DNA of 31,853 bases, taken from positions 1 through 31,853 of the forward strand of contig NZ_JAKFGB010000018.1 in the NCBI RefSeq assembly GCF_022267515.1. The letters are read 5' to 3'. Positions 17,173 to 25,299 of the stretch are shown here, one piece after another. Each line of letters opens with the position of its first letter. The stretch's first letter is position 1. The DNA is from Rubinisphaera margarita (lineage in GTDB: Bacteria > Planctomycetota > Planctomycetia > Planctomycetales > Planctomycetaceae). Both the position numbers and the translations under genes were made by a program. The notes under the pieces were generated by a model. It was given only the letters and a program-made list of their open reading frames with translations. It was not told the DNA's origin and did no database searches.

Positions 17173-20100
17173 ACCTGCCCCTCCTGGTCCCGATGAGGGG
17201 GCTCATCGTCGTGCAGCGATCGGTCGTCGAGTTCGGCATACTCCGTTTCCGGCTCAGAGGGTCTGCAGCAATACCTCAACTGAAACAGACCGTGCACGAA
17301 CCAGACGAGCAGCAGAATCACAATTCCGAACCGAGCGGAGTAGACCGCCTCTTCGACGAGGTCGGGCATAAACTGCAGAACAGCCGCCAGAATCGTCGCG
17401 GCGACCAGCAGGACCAGAATCTTATTCTCCCACGTCGACTTCACCAGCACGAGTGCGATCACGAGGAGCAGCAGCGTGAGCAGAGCAGTGACGTAGTCGC
17501 GGTTCCAGTAAGACAGCTCCAGCGACTCACTGCTGCCGACAGCGGTGTAGATGTAGGGCACACCTTCTGTCGGGAAGTTCACAGCTCCCCCGGGTGTCGC
17601 CAGCCATTTGGTCTGATCCACGTAATAGGTATCGTTCTGAATGCCTGTCGAGATCGAGGCACTGCGCGAAGCGCTGATCCGCCGGAACGGCAACTCGGCA
17701 CGAACGGGAACGTATCGTTCGGGGAGCCAGACGATACACCGACTTTCCTGCACGACGGCCGCGTTCTCACTGGCGGTCAGCAATCGTGGGAGTGGGAATT
17801 CGGCCGCCCCTCGCAGTGTTGATTCGGAGAGTTCCTGTCCGGTCATCAGGTACTGCAACGTCAGCAAAAAAGGCTCATCGGAGCTCTTACTGCGACTGAC
17901 ATTGAGCACATAGTTCACGAGATCCGCGTCCGACGACTCTTCCCCCCGTTGCAGGACTCGCGTTTCGCCATCGATCTGCACCACCATCGGTTGCGCCGAC
18001 TCGGGCAACTGGATCAGCAGTCGCTGGCGTTGGCTGCTGCGGACCTGCAGTCGCGAGCGGACCGCCACATCGGTCGAATTGCCGATGACGAATTCCGTCA
18101 GCATCCGCGAAACCACCGTGCTGACTACCTCTGCGACGTCGTAACGAGACACCGTCAACGCGAGTTGAATCGGTTCCTCGTCCTTCTGGAACGGGTAACG
18201 AAACGCCTGATGTCCGTTGGAGGGCAAACGGTTGAGTTCGCGAACGTCGATCGGCTCCAGTCCGGCACCCTCTCCCTGAACGAGAACGGACAAAGCGGGA
18301 TCGGTCTGGACGACAACTTCTCCGCTCGACCGGATCAGTTCGATCTCACGACCGGCGGGCCTTGCCAGGCCGAGGGCTTTGGGGATGAGCAGCGTCTCGT
18401 TGCGAGGGGGCGTGGCCGCCGGATCGGCTTCGTTCTCCGCGGCTTCCTGTCCGGACTGCAGCGAAATGTCGTAAGTCAAACGGAACCGCTGCCAGCCGGT
18501 GGCCGGTCGCTGCGTCTGAATCAGCCAGACAACCCAGGGACTCTCCTCCTCGGCTTGTTCCGGTGTCTTCTGCTGGATGGGCACGCTCGATTTGTCCGCC
18601 GTTTCAATCTCGATCTGACTGCTGTACTCACGAGGCACGGCGATGCGGAACTGATCGACCCCGGCATATTGGACATGAAACCAGACCTCGGTGTTGACCG
18701 AGATTCCCGAAGGCTGGACCTGAACCGTGGTCGCCGCTTCTGCAGTCAACCGCGTCGGACGCCGCACGGTGCGAACCGGGATTTCGACCGGACGGGTCTG
18801 ATACTTCCAGGCAGCTCGGATCTGAGTGTCGCGAAAGTGATAGTCGCCCAGTTCGCTATTAGGGATCGACTGCGCATTGCGGATCTGGCTTTCTTCGGCG
18901 GCCAGTTCGATGGCTTCAATCGTAAAGACGCCGATTCGCCCTTCCTCCTGCCGAACGCCCATTGGTTCGAACAATGGCAGGTTGTCGAGTTCAGCCGTCT
19001 CCCCCTGCAAATATCCTTCGGGCGGCGGGACGTAGCCACGGATCCCGACGGCCACATTGCCCTGGGTCCGTTCTTTCAATGCGAGAGTCAACACGCGAGA
19101 CTGCTCATCGAGCTGATACTCGGCCATCTGGGCACATTCGACGTTCGTCAGCTCGAACCCTTCGGGAATCTTCAACTGCAGTTGAAACAGACCGGCCTTG
19201 GTAATGTCGTACGACAGCGACGACACCAGTTCGATCCGCTGTTCGCGGAAGACAACGAGACTGTCGAGTTTCACATCCAGAATCGGTTGAACCGGTTCGG
19301 CTTTCACCACGAGTTCGATTCGCGGCGAGAAATAACGGAAGGCGAGCTGGGCATCCGACTTCTCGCCCAGATCGGTCCGAACGAGCCCCGCCTGTTGCTG
19401 CACCACGAGATTCAGTTCTTCGCCGTGCATCAGAGCGATCTGGCCCTGTTCGCGGGTCACATCCAGACTGTGAATCCCGTGGGCGGCTCCATTCTCGCCG
19501 ATCCCCGCGAGGGAAACGTTTTCTTCCGAGAGGGATCGTTCGGTGTGAATCTCCACCTCGCAACTCCCTTCAACCGGGGCGAGCAGCTTGATCTCGATGA
19601 CTTGCCGCTGGTCTTCCTGAGCCACCGTCCAGCCTTCGAGACGTGTGGAACTGGTCACATCCAGGATCCGGTCTCCTTTGGGGACAGCGATCCGCATCGT
19701 CTGCAGTTCGCCACGTAAAACGCGATAACTCAATTTGGCCGAGGTATGAATCAGCCCTTCCCCCACGGTGACCTGCAACTGGTTGTTGACCGTGGTCAAC
19801 AGATCCATTTCCGGGCGGTCGCTCACATCCGGGGCCCATGAAGCGATGACTCGATCAATCGCTCCGAGACTCACGGCAATGGCCGAGACATCACCTTCCG
19901 GCGGAGCGGGCAAAGGGACCTCCAGATGCCGCGGGCTGATCTGAATCTTCTGATTGGTCTTCGGCACCGTCAGTTGGAAGGTCGTGATCCCGACCGAAGG
20001 AACCGTTAATTCCAACGTCGGACCAGACGGCGATTGCTTGATCTTCTTCAACAGGCTGACCGTCACGGTGTATTCGCCGGCCGTCGGAAACAGCAGTTCG

Positions 20101-20708
20101 TAAGTTCCTGCTCCCGTCCCGCGCAGCAGGACGCTTTCTCCGGCGGAGGTTTTGATCTCCCCGACCGCTGCATCGCCGAAGTTGACGGGCAGAGCGGCCC
20201 ATTTCTTCGCCAGCGCCCTGCACTCGAACGTCGCGGTGATCTCGGCGACTTCCCCTTTCACGGTTCCGACGTACGTCGCTCTGGAGATGACCGCAGCTGA
20301 CTGTGGATCTGTTCCCTCCTGTCCCTGTTCGGCTCGGCGGACGAGATCGAGATACTCTTCGTAAGACAGGACGACTTTGGATTTCAGCCGATCGATTACA
20401 TCGCTCAGCCGGTCGTACGGGATGTAAATCAGATGATCGACCGGACCTGGCTGAGCGCCCTCTTCCGCGGCGTCGTTTCCTCCAGCGGGTTGCTCAGCCG
20501 CCGCGTCGGTCGAAGCCGGTGTTTCCGGCGGCGTCTCTGAAGCCGCCTGGGCGTCCGGAGCAGGAGTTTCCTGGGCCTGCGTTACGGAACCGAGCATCAC
20601 TACGCCCAGCCAGACTGCCATTAACGAAGCCAGCAGAGGCAGGAAGCAGGGCCGGGCAGGCACGCCGGAACGAACGCGGTTCCGGCAGCAATTGAAGCAC
20701 GCAGACAT
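17169..20708 (-). CDS. Large envelope protein, 1179 aa, single module
   Basis: A signal peptide (about 1-46, ending VTQAQ) precedes an Ala/Pro/Glu-rich linker to about 86. Then comes a start motif LIYIPYDRLSDVIDRLKSKVVLSYEEYLDL that resembles the module starts in the next gene (both have I-Y-[IV]-P near the N-terminus and a following E-[YF]-x-x-L). A long beta-rich region follows to about 1050, then three hydrophobic segments at about 1060-1145 and an acidic, cytoplasm-facing tail (SEPETEYAELDDRSLHDDEPP). ATG 20708 has only a weak ribosome site (GGGAAAA). The gene overlaps the 2580-aa gene by four bases, so the two should be made together and may form one complex. No enzymatic motif is seen and I do not recognise the family. 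Confidence 0.85.
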   Translation of the reverse strand: MSACFNCCRNRVRSGVPARPCFLPLLASLMAVWLGVVMLGSVTQAQETPAPDAQAASETPPETPASTDAAAEQPAGGNDAAEEGAQPGPVDHLIYIPYDRLSDVIDRLKSKVVLSYEEYLDLVRRAEQGQEGTDPQSAAVISRATYVGTVKGEVAEITATFECRALAKKWAALPVNFGDAAVGEIKTSAGESVLLRGTGAGTYELLFPTAGEYTVTVSLLKKIKQSPSGPTLELTVPSVGITTFQLTVPKTNQKIQISPRHLEVPLPAPPEGDVSAIAVSLGAIDRVIASWAPDVSDRPEMDLLTTVNNQLQVTVGEGLIHTSAKLSYRVLRGELQTMRIAVPKGDRILDVTSSTRLEGWTVAQEDQRQVIEIKLLAPVEGSCEVEIHTERSLSEENVSLAGIGENGAAHGIHSLDVTREQGQIALMHGEELNLVVQQQAGLVRTDLGEKSDAQLAFRYFSPRIELVVKAEPVQPILDVKLDSLVVFREQRIELVSSLSYDITKAGLFQLQLKIPEGFELTNVECAQMAEYQLDEQSRVLTLALKERTQGNVAVGIRGYVPPPEGYLQGETAELDNLPLFEPMGVRQEEGRIGVFTIEAIELAAEESQIRNAQSIPNSELGDYHFRDTQIRAAWKYQTRPVEIPVRTVRRPTRLTAEAATTVQVQPSGISVNTEVWFHVQYAGVDQFRIAVPREYSSQIEIETADKSSVPIQQKTPEQAEEESPWVVWLIQTQRPATGWQRFRLTYDISLQSGQEAAENEADPAATPPRNETLLIPKALGLARPAGREIELIRSSGEVVVQTDPALSVLVQGEGAGLEPIDVRELNRLPSNGHQAFRYPFQKDEEPIQLALTVSRYDVAEVVSTVVSRMLTEFVIGNSTDVAVRSRLQVRSSQRQRLLIQLPESAQPMVVQIDGETRVLQRGEESSDADLVNYVLNVSRSKSSDEPFLLTLQYLMTGQELSESTLRGAAEFPLPRLLTASENAAVVQESRCIVWLPERYVPVRAELPFRRISASRSASISTGIQNDTYYVDQTKWLATPGGAVNFPTEGVPYIYTAVGSSESLELSYWNRDYVTALLTLLLLVIALVLVKSTWENKILVLLVAATILAAVLQFMPDLVEEAVYSARFGIVILLLVWFVHGLFQLRYCCRPSEPETEYAELDDRSLHDDEPPHRDQEGQV

Positions 20709-21032
20709 GGGTTTTCCCGTGGATGGTCAATCGCGATGCAACGGGTCCGATCAGAACCGATCGGACTCTGGATATCAGAGATGGCACAGCCATCAGCTCG
20801 GACCGGCCCATGAGGAACCAGTCCAGCTCATTTCGTACGGCCATGATGAGCCGCGAAAGAAGTCACGCAGGATCGCACCACCCCCGACAGGCGAAACAAG
20901 GGGTAGTGCAACCTGGCTTTACCATATCCTATGACGCAGGGGAAAAGGAAATTGTTTCCGTGAATTCGCGGATTCGCGAAAACGGAGGCGATCCGGCAAG
21001 ACCATCCGCGCGACGTGGACTGTCGCGATCGT
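20709..21032. other. Intergenic region upstream of the giant-protein operon
   Basis: No gene is visible in these 324 bases. TCCGATC (20746-20752) and GATCGGA (20759-20765) form a 7-bp stem in what should be the 5' leader of the giant operon. TTCGCG (20965-20970) and CGCGAA (20975-20980) form a compact hairpin just past the glycosyltransferase stop and could help end that transcript. The minus strand carries TAGGATA near 20926-20932, also seen upstream of the KAS III gene; I cannot show it is a -10 box. Confidence 0.5.
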
Positions 21033-21905
21033 TCAAGACTGCTGAGGTTTGTCGTCTTTGCGGAGGTAGTTCGGCGTGTAAATGCCCAGCCGCGCCGTCC
21101 AGTAGTTCATCATCGCCTCGAGCGTTCGCAGCCCGTAAGTCACGCTGCGGCTGAAGTTGATGCTGGAGGCTTCATCGAAATAACGAACGGGAACCGGGAT
21201 GTCTCCCAGCTTGAAGCCGAAGCGAACCGTCTGCACGAGGAACTGCGTATCGAAGACGAAGTCATCGGAGTTCTTCTCGTACGGGATCGTTTCGAGCACC
21301 TTCCGCGAGTAAGCCCGGAAGCCGCTGTGGAAATCGCCGAGGTTTTGGCCCAGTGCGATGTTCTCAAAGGTCGTCAGAAAGCGATTGGCAATGTACTTGT
21401 AACGGGGCATGCCACCAGCCAGCGCTTCCGCGCGACTGCGAATGCGGGAACCGAGAATGCAGTCACAGATTCCCAGATGAATCAGTTGAGCGGCCAGCGG
21501 AACCACACGGCTGTCGTACTGGTAATCGGGATGGATCATTACAACGACATCGGCATCGCGTTCGAGCGCGGCTGCGTAACAGGTTTTCTGATTGCCGCCG
21601 TAGCCTTTGTTCTGTTCGTGCTGGATCACCGTCAGCCCGAGTTCCCGGGCGATCTCGACGGTATTGTCCTTGCTGCAGTCATCAACCAGAATGACTTCCT
21701 GCACCGTTCCCGGCGGAATGTCGTCGAGCGTTCGCTTGAGCGTTGCTGCCGCATTGTAGGCCGGCATCACGGCCACAATTTTCGGGCGAGCCGCCGGCTG
21801 CTCAAGTTGTTCCTCAGATGTCGTTTCCATGCGAGGTATCGTAGCCAGTAATTCCAGCGCTGCCGAGTGTGAAGAGGCTGGTTCTTCGCAGTGGAGCTGG
21901 TTCAT
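21033..21905 (-). CDS. GT2 glycosyltransferase (dolichyl/polyprenyl-phosphate sugar synthase-like)
   Basis: The 290-aa GT-A fold protein starts with PKIVAVMPAYNAAATL, has VDDCSKDNT (nucleotide-binding Asp pair), a DxD-like IHPDYQYD, and a GFRAYSRK motif in the acceptor region. There are no C-terminal transmembrane helices, as in soluble DPM1-type enzymes, which move a sugar from a nucleotide donor to a polyprenyl phosphate. I choose ATG 21905 because it lies 28 bases after the upstream stop; the longer frame to 22022 would overlap the GGDEF gene. ATG 21830 is a third option and sits nearer the domain start. The Shine-Dalgarno is weak. It follows the GGDEF gene closely and is likely in one operon with it, which would link surface glycan synthesis to c-di-GMP signalling; that is inference. 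Confidence 0.85.
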   Translation of the reverse strand: MNQLHCEEPASSHSAALELLATIPRMETTSEEQLEQPAARPKIVAVMPAYNAAATLKRTLDDIPPGTVQEVILVDDCSKDNTVEIARELGLTVIQHEQNKGYGGNQKTCYAAALERDADVVVMIHPDYQYDSRVVPLAAQLIHLGICDCILGSRIRSRAEALAGGMPRYKYIANRFLTTFENIALGQNLGDFHSGFRAYSRKVLETIPYEKNSDDFVFDTQFLVQTVRFGFKLGDIPVPVRYFDEASSINFSRSVTYGLRTLEAMMNYWTARLGIYTPNYLRKDDKPQQS

Positions 21906-21933
21906 CAGATTCGAACTCTCGGAAAGGGAAACT

Positions 21934-23661
21934 TCAAACGGAGACAGCCGTTTCGCGGGGATTCGTACTGGCGGCCACGCGGACGGTGTTGCGTCCTTCG
22001 TGTTTGGCCTGGTAAAGGGCATCGTCGGCCGCTTCGATGAGCGAGTCGACCGTCATGGCCTGTCGCGGGAAGCAGGCCAGACCAATACTGACGCTGATCA
22101 GAATCCGTTGTTTCTGATGCAGGACAACCATGCGGCTCGTCGCGAACCGGATCGACTCGGCGATTCGACTTGCCCCCTGCATCCCGACGCCGGGAAGGAG
22201 AATCGCCATCTCCTCGCCGCCATAACGGGCGACCAGAGGACAGTCGGTCGAACGGACTTTCTGAGATTCACCCTCCAGTAACCGGGCGAACTGACGCAGG
22301 ACTTCGTCGCCGGCCTGATGTCCGTAACGATCGTTGATCGATTTGAAATGATCCAGATCGAGTAGCAGGAGCGAACACTCGTTGCCGTTTCGTCGAGCGG
22401 TTTCGAGTTCTTTGACGATCCGCTGATCAAACGTGCGACGGTTCGCCAGTTCGGTCAGTCCATCGAGGCTCGCTTTGCGTTCCACGGAGACGCGATCGAC
22501 CACTCGGAGAAGCGCTTCGGCCAGGAACTCACCGGCCCACAATGCCAGCGACACCTGCATGCGGGAGAACACGCCTTGATCTTTCCGCGTCAGACAGAGA
22601 ATGCCGATCAGCTTATCATTCTGATACAGCGGCACGGCCAACGCGCGACCGAGCAGGCTGGTGACTCCGGCTTCCTTCAACTGTTTCGGATTGAGGCTGC
22701 CTGTCAGGCCGCTTTCCCGGCTCCAGCGGGCGATCCGTAATTCGTGATCTCGCCACAATCCTTCCACACCGACCTGAAGGCCGGTTCCCTGTCGACAGAT
22801 GGCCCGGGGATGACGTTCGTTGCCGCCGGAGAACAGAATCAACGCGCCCCGATCGGCTTCCACCAGACTTGTCAGCCGTTTGACGAAGTCATCGAGCAAT
22901 CGGGTCGGGACGTCGTAGTATCGATCCGCGATAGTCCGCAGGGCAAGTTTTTCCTGAGTCAACTTGAGTAGCTGCTGTTGATCGACGGCGTTCATGCGAT
23001 GCCGAAGCAACCCGGTGACCTGATCGAGCATTCGCTCCGCAGCTTCCTGCTGACGATGCAGTTCGGCATTTCGCGGGAACAGCTGCGTCACCGCGATGAC
23101 ACCAAACGTGCCATGCTGATCGGTCACCCCCAGCAGATGAAGTTCGCTGATTCGGCGTCGTTCGTCGATCGAAAGACAGCGGACGAACTGCGAGTTGTAG
23201 AGTTCCGCGTCGGTGATCCGACAGATGCGGTCCTGCAGGACACGATCGATCCAGCCTTGATCGAAGACCAGCTGATCAAGCGTCGGCCGGGACAGGCCTC
23301 GCTGGGCATACAGGTCCACGCCGCGACCATCGTAGGTGAAAAAAGCTCCAAAGCCGGTGCTTGTATGCGGGATGAACTTTTTGAGAAGAACTTCGACGGT
23401 GCGCATGGGGTCCGTCTGAGCGAAGAGTTCCGCCAGCAGGCCGTTCTCGACCTTCATCAGCTGGCGTTCACGCTGGGCGGAGGTGAGTTCGCCTTCGAGC
23501 TTTTTCAGTTCGGCGAGCAGCCCTTCCTCGCGATCCTCGCGTCTGTACTTGTAGTACAGATAAATCCCGTACTGAAATGCACAGATCAGGGACAGCGTGG
23601 CCGCGAGACCAAACATTTCTCCCAGGACCGCGAAACGGTATATGAAATCTGAGATCGTCAT
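21934..23661 (-). CDS. Membrane-anchored GAF-GAF-GGDEF diguanylate cyclase
   Basis: This protein of about 575 aa has an N-terminal transmembrane helix (about 8-33), a charged coiled coil (about 36-75) and two regions that look like GAF domains (about 80-215 and 235-385). A GGDEF domain follows at about 400-560, with FDQRIVKELE, DLDHFKSINDRYGHQAGDEVLRQ and the active-site loop RYGGEEMAIL. The signature is GGEEM (481-485), with Met where Phe is usual; the Mg-binding and catalytic acidic residues are kept, so activity is likely. An RxxD (Arg-Ser-Thr-Asp) lies upstream, but seven residues rather than the usual five separate it from GGEE, so the inhibitory I-site may not work. ATG 23661 is chosen; GTG 23670 is possible. 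It probably makes c-di-GMP in response to a ligand or redox signal in the GAF domains. Confidence 0.9.
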   Translation of the reverse strand: MTISDFIYRFAVLGEMFGLAATLSLICAFQYGIYLYYKYRREDREEGLLAELKKLEGELTSAQRERQLMKVENGLLAELFAQTDPMRTVEVLLKKFIPHTSTGFGAFFTYDGRGVDLYAQRGLSRPTLDQLVFDQGWIDRVLQDRICRITDAELYNSQFVRCLSIDERRRISELHLLGVTDQHGTFGVIAVTQLFPRNAELHRQQEAAERMLDQVTGLLRHRMNAVDQQQLLKLTQEKLALRTIADRYYDVPTRLLDDFVKRLTSLVEADRGALILFSGGNERHPRAICRQGTGLQVGVEGLWRDHELRIARWSRESGLTGSLNPKQLKEAGVTSLLGRALAVPLYQNDKLIGILCLTRKDQGVFSRMQVSLALWAGEFLAEALLRVVDRVSVERKASLDGLTELANRRTFDQRIVKELETARRNGNECSLLLLDLDHFKSINDRYGHQAGDEVLRQFARLLEGESQKVRSTDCPLVARYGGEEMAILLPGVGMQGASRIAESIRFATSRMVVLHQKQRILISVSIGLACFPRQAMTVDSLIEAADDALYQAKHEGRNTVRVAASTNPRETAVSV

Positions 23662-24067
23662 CCAAACCACTAAGACCGATCTTTCCGCTCGTTACGAGGA
23701 CGTCCATTACCTTTTACAGGAGCGCATTCACTCGTGTCGCGCTGGCTTGAACAAGTCCGATCGATAGGAAGATTTCCGGTCGATGCAGTCTCTGATCACC
23801 TTTGTTCCTGGCCCGACTCAATGACACGGCGACTGTACGAATCTCCTTCAAGGCTAGCACGACGAAGTCCTCCTCTGTCGGCAAGACTTGAGGAATCCCG
23901 CCCTCGGCAAAGTCACTTTACTCCCAGTGGTCGATATAATCGCTGTGACCCCTATAATGCCGTCGGCCTTGAGCGATTCTCGCTCCCAAAAGAACGGTCG
24001 CAGCGATTTTCCCGCCTCAAGATTCCGTCCTATTCCTGCTCTTTCAGCCCGAAAGTCGAGCCGAACC
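23662..24067 (+). promoter_or_regulatory. Divergent intergenic region with two TATAAT boxes
   Basis: Two exact TATAAT hexamers lie at 23935-23940 and 23953-23958, 128 and 110 bases before the next start codon and pointing toward it. Neither has a good TTGACA-like partner at 16-18 bases, so they are candidate -10 elements only. The GGDEF gene must also be transcribed outward from this region. No gene is seen here. Confidence 0.35.
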
Positions 24068-24535
24068 ATGTCATCAGAAATCGGAAACAGCGAAATCCCA
24101 CTCGACGAAACCCTCGAATTGCGAGGTGTCGTGGTCCGCTATCCGGGCTTCTGGAGTGTCGAACGAACAGAGGACGACGAGAAGCTCTCGGTGACGCTGA
24201 ACAGCACCGGCACCACGTTCTGGATGCTGACGATCATTCCCGGCCCGGTCGATTTCGGAAGCGTTTTCGAGGCGGCGATCAAGTCCTACGAAGAGGAATA
24301 CGAAGACGTTGACGTCTACGATCGCCTCGACGAAGAACACGCCGACTGGATCCAGCAGGAACTCGAACTGCAGTGCCACGACCTGGTCACGAAAGTCGTC
24401 CTGAACGTGATGCCACTGGAAGTCTGCTCGCTGTTCATCCTTTATCAGGGACTCGACTCCGAACTCGACAACCTCCGCCCTCTGCTCGATTCAATTACCA
24501 GCAGTGTTCGTATCGATCCTCAGCAGCTGTTCTAG
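24068..24535 (+). CDS. Small acidic cytoplasmic protein of unknown function
   Basis: This protein has 155 aa, starting at ATG 24068 after a weak ribosome site (GAAAG); the longer frame to 23888 is not supported. It has no signal peptide or transmembrane segment and is strongly acidic (for example EEEYEDVDVYDRLDEEHADW). The pattern YPGFWSVE, then beta strands, then TTFWMLTIIPG, then a final helix and LLDSITSSVRI resembles the general layout of small Mog1/PsbP-like (DcrB-type) folds, but I cannot confirm that. It stands alone between a promoter-like region and a repeat block. Confidence 0.75.
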   Translation: MSSEIGNSEIPLDETLELRGVVVRYPGFWSVERTEDDEKLSVTLNSTGTTFWMLTIIPGPVDFGSVFEAAIKSYEEEYEDVDVYDRLDEEHADWIQQELELQCHDLVTKVVLNVMPLEVCSLFILYQGLDSELDNLRPLLDSITSSVRIDPQQLF

Positions 24536-24603
24536 GACTCGCACCACCAGATCGCGTGAACACGGGTGGCCCCTCAATCCGTACAGTCATCGTCAGCCAC
24601 TGA

Positions 24604-24623
24604 CACAGACATTCCTGTCTGTG
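24604..24623 (+). terminator. Hairpin after the small acidic gene
   Basis: CACAGACA / TGTCTGTG form a perfect 8-bp stem with loop TTCC, 68 bases after the stop codon. There is no T run, so this is a possible 3'-end structure rather than a clear rho-independent terminator. Confidence 0.4.
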
Positions 24624-24662
24624 CAGATCAACTGTCGCAGCGGTTTCGGCCCTTAAGTCCAC

Positions 24663-24716
24663 AGGGGTGGCCGGATCGCTCAGACGCGTGCGTCTGAGTG
24701 GCAAAGCCACAAGAGG
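24663..24716 (+). repeat. Double-hairpin repeat, copy c
   Basis: GGGTGGCC is followed, after a short spacer, by stem 1 CTCAGACGC / GCGTCTGAG (loop GT), stem 2 GTGGC aaa GCCAC and AAGAGG. It lies 127 bases past the acidic gene and in the same orientation. Confidence 0.75.
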
Positions 24717-24760
24717 TCGCTGACCGACGGACTTTGTCTATTCGGCCAGACTCCCATCAA
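24672..24760 (+). repeat. 89-base direct repeat, left copy
   Basis: This stretch recurs at 26446-26534 with about four substitutions. The pair flanks the insertion sequence at 24905-26272 but lies 144 and 173 bases outside its ends, so it is not a target-site duplication. It includes double-hairpin copy c. Confidence 0.85.
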
Positions 24761-24823
24761 GATTCTGGGTGGTCGCTTTAGGGAGTAACAGGCGCTCAAG
24801 ACAAGCCTCCTGTTGCTCCTCAA

Positions 24824-24843
24824 TACAGAGATGAATCTCTGTA
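24824..24843 (+). repeat. Perfect hairpin outside the insertion sequence
   Basis: TACAGAGAT / ATCTCTGTA form a 9-bp stem with a two-base loop. It is about 60 bases left of the element's left end. Its role is unknown. Confidence 0.5.
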
Positions 24844-25011
24844 CCATCCTTTTGGGATCAGGCCGACGAAGTCCTCGAGCGGCCCGGATAGCTCTGCGAT
24901 CTGGACGGCGAGGAACGCGGGATTTATTGTGGCGAGGGTTTTGCGGTTTTCTGCGAATTTGATCGGGTATAATGGAATCTTCGGGAAGTTTGTCTGACCA
25001 AGGAGGTTGTC

Positions 25012-25299
25012 ATCAGTTTACCCAAGGAATTTCGCTACACATCACAAGATGCTCGCCGTGTGAAGAGCGTCTACGACACGCTTGACGAGAAGAACCGGCG
25101 GCGGTTTGCTGCCTCGCTCGCGACGGTTCTGCCGCACGGCGGTGTCTGCTACGTCGCCGAAGTGCTGGGTTGTGCCGAGAGCACGATCTACGTCGGGCTC
25201 AACGAACTCGATGAGCTGGAAGACGGAGACCCGCTCGAAGGTCGAGTTCGTGCTGAGGGAGCGGGCCGCCCTCAAAAACCAAGTCCTGCCCCGAGCTAA
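25012..25299 (+). CDS. ISAzo13-type transposase, N-terminal part (frame 1)
   Basis: This frame encodes the N-terminal helix-turn-helix region: VKSVYDTLDEKNRRRFAASL, then VAEVLGCAESTIYVGLNEL, then EGAGRPQK, matching the layout of ISAzo13-family transposases. It stops at 25297-25299, while the similarity continues in another frame. Coding-like sequence extends upstream of the only usual start codon (GTG 25060), and a strong AAGGAGG lies at 25000-25006, five bases before an ATC codon at 25012. I therefore place the start at 25012 as a possible rare start, with GTG 25060 as the alternative. The two parts join by a -1 shift at AAAAA (25274-25278). Confidence 0.55.
   Translation: MSLPKEFRYTSQDARRVKSVYDTLDEKNRRRFAASLATVLPHGGVCYVAEVLGCAESTIYVGLNELDELEDGDPLEGRVRAEGAGRPQKPSPAPS

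Noticed and set aside
17949..19718. 589-aa open frame on the plus strand inside the 1179-aa gene
   Set aside because: Arg- and His-rich antisense frame without motifs; the minus-strand reading has a signal peptide, membrane segments and a coupled neighbour. The same holds for 15748-16974, 9958-11064 and 11980-12825.
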